A stretch of DNA of 64,000 bases, taken from NCBI RefSeq assembly GCF_000020645.1, contig NC_011060.1:38501-102500 (forward strand). The letters are read 5' to 3'. How positions within the stretch are numbered: the stretch's first letter is position 1; every line of letters starts with the position of its first letter. The position numbers and the translations under genes are program-made. Positions 18,838 through 26,459 of the stretch are shown one piece after another. Source of the DNA: Pelodictyon phaeoclathratiforme BU-1. GTDB lineage: Bacteria; Bacteroidota; Chlorobiia; Chlorobiales; Chlorobiaceae. A model generated the notes under the pieces. That model was not told the origin of the DNA. It was given only the letters and a program-made list of their open reading frames with translations, and made no database searches.

Positions 18838-19195
18838 TCTTTTCTCTTTTAAATGGATACGAGATTTTATGTTCAGCAATATGAAATGAAATGCAGATAA
18901 CGCTTGTACCTGGAGCACCCATAGTGATTTTGATATAGATCTCCTGCCGTTTTACCAGCTTGCCGAAAACCCACATTTCAGAGCCTTTATTCAGGTTGTC
19001 CTCAAGAGGGCCTTCACTATAGTCGTCAATTTCAAGAGCCGTAATAATTTTTCGCCTCTCTATTGGTCGTAATTCAAGGTTCAGAAGTGTCTGGGAATTC
19101 TTACCCCTGTCATCACGGAAAAGGATATTCCATATCTTCATTTTTTCCTTAAAGTCCCGAAGAAATGCACTGATCTGCTGTTTACTGGCAGTCAT
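18764..19195 (-). CDS. Putative toxin partner of the Panacea-domain antitoxin
   Basis: 143 residues. I recall similar small proteins (IWNILFRDDRGKN ... LELRPIERRKI ... GSEMWVFGKLVKRQEIYIKITMG ... ICISFHIAEH) encoded beside MqsA/Panacea antitoxins and annotated as toxins, but I cannot name the fold with certainty. The compact basic domain ends near residue 118; the last ~25 residues are charged, low-complexity, and overlap the antitoxin frame by 74 bp, so they may be an extension past the original stop. It is the first gene of the pair. Family assignment would need a profile search. Confidence 0.7.
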   Translation of the reverse strand: MTASKQQISAFLRDFKEKMKIWNILFRDDRGKNSQTLLNLELRPIERRKIITALEIDDYSEGPLEDNLNKGSEMWVFGKLVKRQEIYIKITMGAPGTSVICISFHIAEHKISYPFKREKNEKPDNRQGNDPEAGTANHGIPQK

Positions 19196-19244
19196 CCCAA
19201 AGAATTCGCTTGAAAAATCATAATACTTAAGGTTAATTTTTTAT

Positions 19245-19297
19245 ACTATAAAGTGAAAATATCAACATAAATAATAAAATATCCAACTATAAAGTGA
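19245..19297 (-). promoter_or_regulatory. Paired 12-bp repeats upstream of the toxin-antitoxin operon
   Basis: ACTATAAAGTGA occurs at 19245-19256 and again at 19286-19297, 41 bp apart (about four helical turns), in AT-rich DNA 50-100 bp upstream of the toxin start. This is the expected place for an operator bound by the HTH antitoxin. The function is inferred. Confidence 0.5.
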
Positions 19298-19625
19298 TAA
19301 ATTTGTTTTGGGCTTAAGGCCTTTTTAGGGGTAAAGATGCATCATAACTGCCTGAAAAATTGCAGTGCAGTGAGTTGTTCGAAAACAAAGGTGACATGAC
19401 ACTATTGCCAGTTAAATCGGGATAGTTGAGCTGTCCTGTTGTGCTTTACTTTGAATTTTCATGATACAGGAAATTGTGAGAAGTATACCTCTATTTTGTA
19501 ATATTGGGTCTATCGGCATATGTTAATATCTTTGCTGTATAACAAGCCTTAAATTATTTACTAAGGTACTTCAGGGGGAAGTCGGGTTTGGACAACCGTG
19601 ATGAACGCCTCTAAATAGTGGTTGA
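19298..19625. other. AT-rich spacer without a gene
   Basis: Roughly 330 bp between the toxin-antitoxin operator and a gene remnant. No reading frame with coding character, no repeat and no RNA structure that I can support. Confidence 0.4.
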
Positions 19626-19826
19626 CATTGTATTCTCCTCGACAGCAAATCGTATACGCGAATTTTTCGAGTTGAGGAACTGGCAATTCTGCTTGTACGC
19701 ACTCCTGAAACGGTTCGTCAGAGCTATCTTCGTCCGCTTTTGCTTGATGGGCGGATCTCAATGATCCGTCCCGATGTTCCCAATGACCCAGAGCAAGCGT
19801 ATCGGGCAGTTGAGATAGATGAATGA
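19626..19826 (+). pseudogene. C-terminal remnant of an unidentified gene
   Basis: A 66-codon open stretch with no start codon, preceded by an in-frame stop at 19623. It reads FRVEELAILL...TPETVRQSYLRPLLLDG and RISMIRPDVPNDPEQAYR, which looks like the winged-helix C-terminus of AlbA_2/RecG-like ATP-binding regulators (a helix then 'MIRPD-P' strand). It ends at TGA 19824-19826. Probably the tail of a deleted gene; the family match is from memory and uncertain. Confidence 0.4.
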
Positions 19827-19930
19827 TGAGGAGAGATGCCGTCAGGAACAGGACGGATCAGTAGTGGGTGAGCAAGTATATGAATGAATGATCGGACGAC
19901 ATAAAATTACAGAGTAATCAACCCAACACG

Positions 19931-20644
19931 ATGATGACACAGAACCAACTTTCAGATAACGGCTCGATTCAAATATCCGATAGTGAACTTGATGAGCTTC
20001 AAAATTTTCTCATGTCGGATGCCCTCCCTGGAGGGGCAATGTCGCTTGACACACTTGATGGATTTTTTACAGCATTGGTTATTGGGCCGGTAACCGTTCT
20101 CCCCAGTGCATGGTTGCCTTTGGTTTGGGATATGAGTGGAGGAGGAGAAGAACCGGAATTTGAGAGTCAGGAACAGGCGCAGCGCATCGTAGAATTGCTG
20201 ATGAAGTTGATGAACAGCATTGTCGAGTTGTTGTCGAAGTATCCGGATTATTATGAGCCACTGCCAGATACGTATTCGTATGAAAGTGAGGTAGTCAGGG
20301 ACTCGCTGATCAAGCTCTGGGCGATGGGATTTATGATCGGCGTCAGTTACAACGAAGCTGACTGGGAACCGCTCCTTTCGGATGAAGCCGCCTCAGTACT
20401 GCTATCTGCGATTGCTATGCTCGGCATAAGGCCCCACGATGCAGTTCCGCTGCCTACTAAGAAGTTTCGGGAGATTTGGGAGAATGTGCCTGATTGTGTG
20501 CTGGCACTCAATGAGTTCTGGCGCCCCTTCCGACTCGGTGAAATTATCAGTGCCAGGGGGATGGCAGGAGCCGGGCGAATCGGACGCAATGATCCATGCC
20601 CCTGCGGCAGTGGAAAGAAGTTCAAGAAATGCTGCGGGAAGTGA
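19931..20644 (+). CDS. YecA/UPF0149-family protein with SEC-C motif
   Basis: 237 residues. An N-terminal UPF0149 helical region (about 17-190) starts with SDSELDELQNFLMSD and contains MSLDTLDGFFTALVIGP; the C-terminus ends with a SEC-C zinc motif GRNDPCPCGSGKKFKKCC (219-236). E. coli YecA uses the same zinc finger to contact ribosomes and SecA. ATG at 19931 is followed by a second Met. It is flanked by remnants and toxin-antitoxin debris, so it may be part of a mobile or variable patch. Confidence 0.88.
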   Translation: MMTQNQLSDNGSIQISDSELDELQNFLMSDALPGGAMSLDTLDGFFTALVIGPVTVLPSAWLPLVWDMSGGGEEPEFESQEQAQRIVELLMKLMNSIVELLSKYPDYYEPLPDTYSYESEVVRDSLIKLWAMGFMIGVSYNEADWEPLLSDEAASVLLSAIAMLGIRPHDAVPLPTKKFREIWENVPDCVLALNEFWRPFRLGEIISARGMAGAGRIGRNDPCPCGSGKKFKKCCGK

Positions 20645-20679
20645 CGTTTTCTGGCAGAATACGCTCATTTATTGATCCG

Positions 20680-20774
20680 TCACTTCAAGCGGCTTTGCCA
20701 CTTCTTTGGATCCCGGGATGTATTTCATCGACATCCTGTTGTGCTTCCGGTGCGATGATGAGTTCAGCGGACAT
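20680..20774 (-). pseudogene. ParE/RelE-like toxin with an internal deletion
   Basis: The ATG at 20774 overlaps the end of the antitoxin gene. The first 17 codons read MSAELIIAPEAQQDVDE, a classic ParE start. The frame then changes: another frame reads DPKKWQSRLK followed by a stop at 20680-20682, which is a classic ParE C-terminus. About 60-70 central codons are therefore missing and the ends are fused out of frame. The native frame stops at 20685. The toxin should be inactive. Confidence 0.75.
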
Positions 20775-20988
20775 AACGGCTTCGTGCCCTGAGTTTTACC
20801 TCGGCCCAAGAAAGTCCCGAAGCCGGGTTGTTCGCCAAATTAGCTTTTCGTCGAGCCAACTCCTTCTTTTGCCATTCATATACAGGAACCTCTGATGGGG
20901 TCATCGCCAGATCATCCCAAAGGTCTTCTACCAGTTGAAGCTTCTCTGGTGGACTCAGATCAAACACAGAAACAGTATTGGTATTCAT
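20764..20988 (-). CDS. Orphaned addiction-module antitoxin
   Basis: 74 residues of the 'putative addiction module component' family (TIGR02574/Unstab_antitox): FDLSPPEKLQLVEDLWDDLA, then WQKKELARRKANLANNPASGLSWAEVK. These antitoxins neutralise ParE/RelE-like mRNA- or gyrase-targeting toxins encoded immediately downstream. The reading frame is intact and overlaps the start of the toxin remnant by 11 bp. With its toxin deleted, it is either a relic or free to act on related modules elsewhere. Confidence 0.85.
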   Translation of the reverse strand: MNTNTVSVFDLSPPEKLQLVEDLWDDLAMTPSEVPVYEWQKKELARRKANLANNPASGLSWAEVKLRARSRYVR

Positions 20989-21336
20989 TGTTACCCCAGC
21001 GGTTCAGCGATGTTTTTGCAGGTTGATATGGAAAAAGCTGATGCGTAATGAATAAACAGGCAGTTGTTTGTCTACTCATTTGAAATTGAGACCATGGGCC
21101 TGACTGAATATATACTGGCGAAGGTGTACCTCCATTTTCTGGCATGGCATTACTTAACGATAAAATTTACATATTTTTTCATGATGCCCAAAGCCCTCGA
21201 ATTTCATGCTATGAATAACCATGCGCCTACGTGCTTGTTGATGACACAGGTACGGTATTGCTGGCCTACAGTGCATTTTTGCGCATATCAATTAAACAGA
21301 GTGCTGCGGTCAAGATATCCCTTGTTCACGAGGGTC
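20989..21336. other. Spacer downstream-free region upstream of the orphan antitoxin
   Basis: About 350 bp, AT-rich. A long plus-strand frame starting at 21064 lacks coding character. It probably carries the antitoxin promoter; nothing else is supportable. Confidence 0.35.
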
Positions 21337-21451
21337 GTTTCAACCAATCTTGTTGAAACATTGAATCACTATAGGACTTATTCCTCGAAGCTCTGCTTCG
21401 TGATAGAATTCTTAAACATAAACTCATACCCCGTAGCTCTGCTGCGGGGTA
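21337..21451. repeat. Three hairpins, possible IS200/IS605-type end or REP-like remnant
   Basis: Three perfect or near-perfect stem-loops lie in 115 bp: GTTTCAAC/GTTGAAAC (21337-21359), CGAAGC-tct-GCTTCG (21386-21400) and ACCCCGTAGC-tct-GCTGCGGGGT (21428-21450). The last two share the apex GCTCTGC with a three-base loop. Foldback ends of this style occur in IS200/IS605 elements and REP sequences. No transposase gene is present. Confidence 0.4.
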
Positions 21452-21643
21452 GTTGATTGCTCACACTAATGACCATGATTCGTTGTCCAAGGGATACCTT
21501 TTGGTTGCCACGCTCTTTGCCGTGTTCCAATTGATGCTTTTCATTTCGATTTATCACAATGTGTGCAGTTTGGCAATGGCACACAACTTGTTTTTGCATG
21601 TGGTAAAGTGCTGCGCATAACCTGCGGCGCACGCCTTTCCTTG

Positions 21644-22708
21644 TCAGACTGCAGTCTGGCTGTCAGGTTGATGCGCCTGTTGGGCAGACCTTTTCGAGGC
21701 TGGCTTTATTACGCGAAGGTAGTCGGAGGAGGAGAGGCTCGGGCCCATCTTCGTGCCCAGCACCTCTTCTGGACACACGCTCGTGCACGTCAGACAGAGC
21801 ACGCACTCTGTCGACAAGACTGGCTTGCCCTCCTGCACGTAGCGCATGACGTCGATGTCCATCGGGCAGTTGACCGTACACTTGGTACAGCGGGTGCACC
21901 TGTCGTTCTTCGGTGCGATTCGTGTCATCGAAACACTCGCTGACGGCTTGAGGAACCCGACGATAGGACAGACGTACTTGCAGAATGCACGGTTGTCCTT
22001 CAAGACGACCGCGAGCACGATTCCCGAGCCAAAGTAGAGTAGATTGCCGATAAGGAACCACCACATCTCCGGAATCATGAACATGCTGGTGTACTGTGGT
22101 GTATCGGTCTGGATCGCCTCTTTGTAGATCACGATTCCGTGCTGGCTCTCGACGGTGTAGCCGAAGATGAACACCAGACTCGCGACGAGTCCGAGAGCAA
22201 GTGCAAAGTGGAGATAGCGCAGGTGTCCCCAGCGTCCCGGAACCCGTCCGGGGGACATCTTCCAAGGCAGGAGGTCGAGTACGGCGGCTGTCCAGCATGC
22301 CCACCCGCACCAGCCTCTGTTGAAGAAGATGGGTCCGACGATCTTGGCTACGAAGTAATGGATAGCAGCGGCTTGGAAAACACCAGCGAAGACCATGAAC
22401 CAGAAACCCTCGATCTCCATATTCTCCGGCACGATGACGCCGAAGCTCAAGTAGATCAGCCCGCAGCCCAGCCCGAAGAAGAGGTATCCGCCCACCAAGA
22501 CCTGTGACAACCTTCGCGCCCAAGGCTTCTTGTCTCTGGGGAGCAGAGGCCAGAGACCCATCCCGAGCGAGATCGAAAGCCCGATTATCGCGAAGTTGAT
22601 AAGATAGAAGGGCTGATCGAACGCCTGCCAGAACCCGATGGCCACAGTAGTGAACACAGCCATCATGAGGAACATCAACTTGAATTCGGCCAACTTCGGT
22701 CTGATCAT
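21644..22708 (-). CDS. NapH/YccM-like membrane polyferredoxin
   Basis: 354 residues from the ATG at 22708, chosen for the AAGGAG eight bases upstream; an upstream in-frame start adds 28 unlikely residues. About six membrane segments. The conserved GWCGWACW sits at 132-139 and CKYVCP at 243-248. Two [4Fe-4S] ferredoxin sets follow: C271, C274, C277, C281 and C302, C305, C308, C312. Such proteins pass electrons between quinol and periplasmic or cytoplasmic partners. No partner gene is adjacent. Codon use is markedly GC-rich against AT-rich flanks, a sign of horizontal acquisition. Confidence 0.88.
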   Translation of the reverse strand: MIRPKLAEFKLMFLMMAVFTTVAIGFWQAFDQPFYLINFAIIGLSISLGMGLWPLLPRDKKPWARRLSQVLVGGYLFFGLGCGLIYLSFGVIVPENMEIEGFWFMVFAGVFQAAAIHYFVAKIVGPIFFNRGWCGWACWTAAVLDLLPWKMSPGRVPGRWGHLRYLHFALALGLVASLVFIFGYTVESQHGIVIYKEAIQTDTPQYTSMFMIPEMWWFLIGNLLYFGSGIVLAVVLKDNRAFCKYVCPIVGFLKPSASVSMTRIAPKNDRCTRCTKCTVNCPMDIDVMRYVQEGKPVLSTECVLCLTCTSVCPEEVLGTKMGPSLSSSDYLRVIKPASKRSAQQAHQPDSQTAV

Positions 22709-23310
22709 GGTGCTGACTCCTTGAAGGGCGGTGCTCCTGAAACACCTAAACCGCAGATTTTTGAGATGAAACCTATATAATACGTCAGTCAAAAACTACT
22801 CAGAACGCTGCCAACCGCTTTCACATAATTTGCGTAAATCTCTTAGAGCTTGTTCGTGAATAAATCGAATGGCACTTGAACGCTAAAATAGCATCAGTTT
22901 TACCAACTATTTTTCATTTTTGATACTGTTGCTATAGAGGCGAACATGCAACGCTGCCTGAAATAATTCCAGTAATTTCGTACCGTGTTGTAATGGTTGA
23001 AGCACTACAGCCGACATTAAAACCGTGTGCGAATGAGCAATCATCTCATTTTTTCTCATCGCTTGTCTTGTAACCAACAACAGCCTGATGAAAGTATAGC
23101 GAAATAATGGAAGGCCATCAAAAAAAATAGCGCGATAACTATCCGATAACTACTCCCTAAAGCGCCTGTTTTCAACAATCTTGTGTTACAAGAAAGCGGG
23201 ATGTAATCTGATCGTGGACGCTACATGTGATATGTGATTATACAGACCTGAACGCACAGTTCTGATTAACGGTAACCTCTTTATTTTCAGCGGATAAAAG
23301 CTGTATAGCA
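22709..23310. other. Long intergenic region between polyferredoxin and efflux genes
   Basis: About 600 bp, AT-rich, without a credible gene. A weak stem AATGAG/CTCATT followed by T residues lies at 23032-23054 on the plus strand. The promoter of the polyferredoxin gene must be in the left part. No repeat or RNA family recognised. Confidence 0.4.
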
Positions 23311-23311
23311 C

Positions 23312-23332
23312 AAAAACACCCCTTGCAGGTGT
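23312..23332 (-). terminator. Intrinsic terminator after the efflux operon
   Basis: Stem ACACC/GGTGT (23316-23320 with 23328-23332), seven-base loop, followed on the minus strand by five T residues. It lies 26 bp beyond the emrB-like stop. Confidence 0.65.
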
Positions 23333-23358
23333 GCTTTTGGCGACTTATACGATAATGG

Positions 23359-24978
23359 TCAATGTGCCGACGACAGATCTACAGGCTCCTTTTTCTGTAT
23401 CCTGATCAGGAGCAGCAGCGGCAGGCAAACCGTAAAGAGGAATGCTATCAGCATGAAGGCGTCCATGTAGGCAAGGTGGTAGCTCTGGGCTGTGAGGGTT
23501 CCTTCAAGCGCTTTGAGTGCGACGGTTTCTGCTCCGGCTGGTGATAGCCCGCCCCGGATTGTGGCGGCCTGTTGCAGCAGGTTGATCCTTTCTGCGGCTG
23601 CCGGGTCGTAGGGAGAGAGGTGGCTGAGCAGCTCCACCCTGTGTGTTGCCATGCGGTTGGTGATGTAGGTGTTGGTGAGGGCGATGCCGAATGATCCGCC
23701 GAGCTGGCGCACCATGTTGTTGAGTCCGGTGGCCTGCCCGATATCTTTGCCGTGCAGCCCTGATACGGCAAGCATGGTGACGGGAATGAAGATGAATCCG
23801 AGCGCCACACCGCGCACAAGCAGTATCCAGAAGAAGTTGGATGAGCCGGACTGCATGGTCTGCTGGCTGAGTTCAAAGCAGAAGAAAATAAAGGCGCTCA
23901 TGCCAACGGCCATGAGTAATTTTGGTGAAACCCCCCGTTGCAGGGCGATGCCGAGGGGGAGGGAGATAATGCCGGTGACCATGGCGCTTGGAAAGAGTAC
24001 CTCCCCGGTCAGCAGTGCGGTAAAGCCGAGCAGTCGCTGCACAAAGACTGGAAAGACGAAGAGTGAGCCATAGAGGCCGTAACCGACAATAAAGGTGAGC
24101 ACTGCCGCAATGGCGAGGTTTTTGCTCCGGGCCAGGACGCGCAGATCGACGGCGGGCTCTTTGGTGTGCAGTTCCCAGAAGACAAATGCAAGGAGGGCTG
24201 CCACAGCAATGAAGGTGAAAATGGTGATATAGGGTGTGTCAAACCAGTCTTTCGATTGACCTCGTTCAAGGATGAATTGCAGTGAGCCGATACCGACGGC
24301 GAGAAGTCCGATGCCCGTCCAGTCGATTGTTGTCACGGCATGGCGTCCCTTTGGTTCTCTGAGATAGGTGAAGGATGACCATGCGGCAAGAAGCCCGACC
24401 GGAATGTTGACGAAAAAGCACCATTCCCACGAAAGGTAGTCAACCAGATAGCCTCCAAGCAGCGGGCCGATGGTGGGCCCGAGCACGAGCCCCATGGAGA
24501 AGATGCCGGTTGCCTTGCCCCGCTCTTCAGGGCGGTAGGTTTCGTAGAGGATGGCCTGTGAGGTTGGCAGAAGCGCACCGCCGCCGAGTCCCTGAATGAA
24601 GCGGAAGAAGACCAGTGCCCAGATGTCGGTTGCCAGGCCGCAAAAGAGCGATGCAAGGGTAAAGAGCAGGATGGAGCCGATATAGTAGTTCCGTCGCCCA
24701 AGCAGATTGCCGAGAAACCCGGAGAGGGGAATGACAATGACGTTGGCGATGGCATAGCTGGTGACCACCCATGAGACATCCTCGATGCTTGCGCCAAGGT
24801 TTCCGCTGATCTGCGTGATGGCGACGTTGACAATGGTGGTGTCGATCAGCTCCAGCATGGCTGAAACGATAACCGTCAGGGTTATGATGATTTTGCGCAG
24901 TCCGGTGTCGTAGGTCTGGGCTGTGTTCGGCAGCATTGCCGCTACCGATGTGCCTTTCTGTTGTTCTGGTCGAGCCAT
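23359..24978 (-). CDS. EmrB/QacA-type drug efflux MFS permease (DHA2)
   Basis: 539 residues with 14 hydrophobic segments, the DHA2 layout. It shows ELIDTTIVNVAI in TM1, FRFIQGLGGGALLPTSQAIL in the motif-A/B region and LGPTIGPLLGGYLVD (motif C of antiporters). It is the inner-membrane pump of a tripartite exporter with the HlyD-like and TolC-like proteins encoded just upstream. Last gene of the operon, 21 bp after the adaptor. Substrate not predictable. No truncation. Confidence 0.92.
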   Translation of the reverse strand: MARPEQQKGTSVAAMLPNTAQTYDTGLRKIIITLTVIVSAMLELIDTTIVNVAITQISGNLGASIEDVSWVVTSYAIANVIVIPLSGFLGNLLGRRNYYIGSILLFTLASLFCGLATDIWALVFFRFIQGLGGGALLPTSQAILYETYRPEERGKATGIFSMGLVLGPTIGPLLGGYLVDYLSWEWCFFVNIPVGLLAAWSSFTYLREPKGRHAVTTIDWTGIGLLAVGIGSLQFILERGQSKDWFDTPYITIFTFIAVAALLAFVFWELHTKEPAVDLRVLARSKNLAIAAVLTFIVGYGLYGSLFVFPVFVQRLLGFTALLTGEVLFPSAMVTGIISLPLGIALQRGVSPKLLMAVGMSAFIFFCFELSQQTMQSGSSNFFWILLVRGVALGFIFIPVTMLAVSGLHGKDIGQATGLNNMVRQLGGSFGIALTNTYITNRMATHRVELLSHLSPYDPAAAERINLLQQAATIRGGLSPAGAETVALKALEGTLTAQSYHLAYMDAFMLIAFLFTVCLPLLLLIRIQKKEPVDLSSAH

Positions 24979-24999
24979 GCGTCTATGAGAGCTATAAAT

Positions 25000-26040
25000 T
25001 TATTTGACCTTTATCTCGACTACAACGTTCATGCCGGCGGAGAGTGGGCGGCTTTTGTCGGGCTTTTCGGTCAAGATGATTTTTACCGGAATACGCTGGG
25101 TGACCTTCACAAAGTTTCCGCTTGCGTTATCGGGGGGCAGCAGTGCGAATTGTGCGCCGGTGCCTGAAGAGAGCGACTCCACCTTTCCCTTGAACTCTTT
25201 GCCGGGGTATGCGTCAACCTTGATGGTGACCGGCAGTCCGGGAGCTATTTTGTCGAGCTGGGTCTCCTTGAAATTGGCTACAATCCAGAGATCGTTGCTT
25301 CCTACAAGAGCGATAAGCTGCTGGCCGGGGGCTACGTATTGCCCCGGCTGGACACTTTTTTTTGCAACGTGACCGGAGGCAGGAGCGGTAATGGTGGTGT
25401 ACGATAATTGAAGCTCAGCCTGGCGCAACTCGGCTTCGCGTTTTTTTACCTCAGCTTTTTGCAGGGGCACCAAGGCAAGCGATGCCTGGTACTGGTTTCC
25501 GGCAGCAGCATATTGTGCAGAGGAGGCCTGTGCACCGGCCTTTACAGCATCGAACTCTGCCTGTGAAATGACATCCTGCTGACGGAGATTTTCGTTGCGG
25601 CGCAGGTCAGCCTGCAGCTTTCTGCTTGTTGCTCCTGCCGCATTGGCTCCCGCTTGTGCAGCATTTGCCTGATCGGCTGAGGCCGCAACGGAGGCTTGTG
25701 CACTCAGCAAGGCGGCTGCGGCAATGTCGCGGCGAACCTCATAATCGGCAGCTTCAAGCCGTATCAGGGTGTCGCCCTGTTTGACCTCCTCGTTATCGCT
25801 TGCCAGTACCGCATCAACTCTTCCGGGAACGCGTGAAATAACCGGATAGATATCTCCAACGATCTGGGCATTGTCGGTTTCAACGTAGAGGAAGGAGTGG
25901 TAGAGCTTGCTTCCACCCCAGATCAGGGAGAGGGCGACAAGCAGGCCGATAATGACCATGCGCAAAGGGCTTTTCGCTTTCGCACTCTCTTTTCCGGATG
26001 GATTTTTTTCAGCCATTGTGTTTGATTCAGGTTGTTCCAT
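25000..26040 (-). CDS. EmrA/HlyD-type membrane fusion protein
   Basis: 346 residues. One membrane anchor at about 28-46, then a biotinyl-lipoyl-like half (IYPVISRVPGRVDAVLASDNEEVKQGDTLIRLE), an Ala/Gln-rich coiled-coil hairpin (about 85-205), the second lipoyl half (ITAPASGHVAKKSVQPGQYV) and a beta-barrel. It bridges the inner-membrane pump and the outer-membrane channel. Its ATG lies inside the end of the universal-stress gene (14-bp overlap), implying translational coupling. Confidence 0.92.
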   Translation of the reverse strand: MEQPESNTMAEKNPSGKESAKAKSPLRMVIIGLLVALSLIWGGSKLYHSFLYVETDNAQIVGDIYPVISRVPGRVDAVLASDNEEVKQGDTLIRLEAADYEVRRDIAAAALLSAQASVAASADQANAAQAGANAAGATSRKLQADLRRNENLRQQDVISQAEFDAVKAGAQASSAQYAAAGNQYQASLALVPLQKAEVKKREAELRQAELQLSYTTITAPASGHVAKKSVQPGQYVAPGQQLIALVGSNDLWIVANFKETQLDKIAPGLPVTIKVDAYPGKEFKGKVESLSSGTGAQFALLPPDNASGNFVKVTQRIPVKIILTEKPDKSRPLSAGMNVVVEIKVK

Positions 26041-26458
26041 GGTCTTTTTTGTTGTTATTAGGTGTTTTCAGAATGACGACGGGACATGCAGCATGGCGCA
26101 AAACGGCTTCAGCAGTGCTTCCTACCAGAAGACGGGCAATGGCTGTGGTTCCGTGGGAACCGAGGATAATCATATCCGCATGGTGCTCTTTTGCGTAGTT
26201 GAGAATGGCTGCGGCGGGTTCGCCGTGCTCTACCGTAAAGAGCGCAAGGGCTTTGTTTTCGGAGAGGATGTCACTGTATCGCGAAAATTCATGCAGTTGC
26301 TTTCTGAGCATTCCGTTTTCACGCTCTCCTCTTGGCACAACAGAGAGGACAATGAGTTCTGCGTCACAACAGTGCATCGAGGCTGCATAATGTACGACGG
26401 CATCAGAGGAGGCAGAAAAATCGACTGCGCAGATAATTTTTTTTCGTGGCTTCTCCAT
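26027..26458 (-). CDS. Universal stress protein (UspA family)
   Basis: 143 residues, single Usp domain. The ATP-binding motif G-x2-G-x9-G-S/T is readable as GSHG ... LLVGST near residues 99-114, and the N-terminal ICAVDFSASSDAVVHYA is typical. It begins one base after the tolC stop and overlaps the emrA-like start, so it is an integral part of the efflux operon. That is unusual for a Usp; it may sense ATP or stress for the exporter, which is inference. Confidence 0.92.
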   Translation of the reverse strand: MEKPRKKIICAVDFSASSDAVVHYAASMHCCDAELIVLSVVPRGERENGMLRKQLHEFSRYSDILSENKALALFTVEHGEPAAAILNYAKEHHADMIILGSHGTTAIARLLVGSTAEAVLRHAACPVVILKTPNNNKKDHGTT

Positions 26459-26459
26459 T

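Noticed and set aside
21337..21359. Possible CRISPR repeat (GTTTCAAC...)
   Set aside because: Only one copy; it pairs with its own inverse and there are no regularly spaced repeats.
21064..21456. 130-codon plus-strand frame
   Set aside because: It runs through two of the hairpins and has no coding character; likely open by chance.
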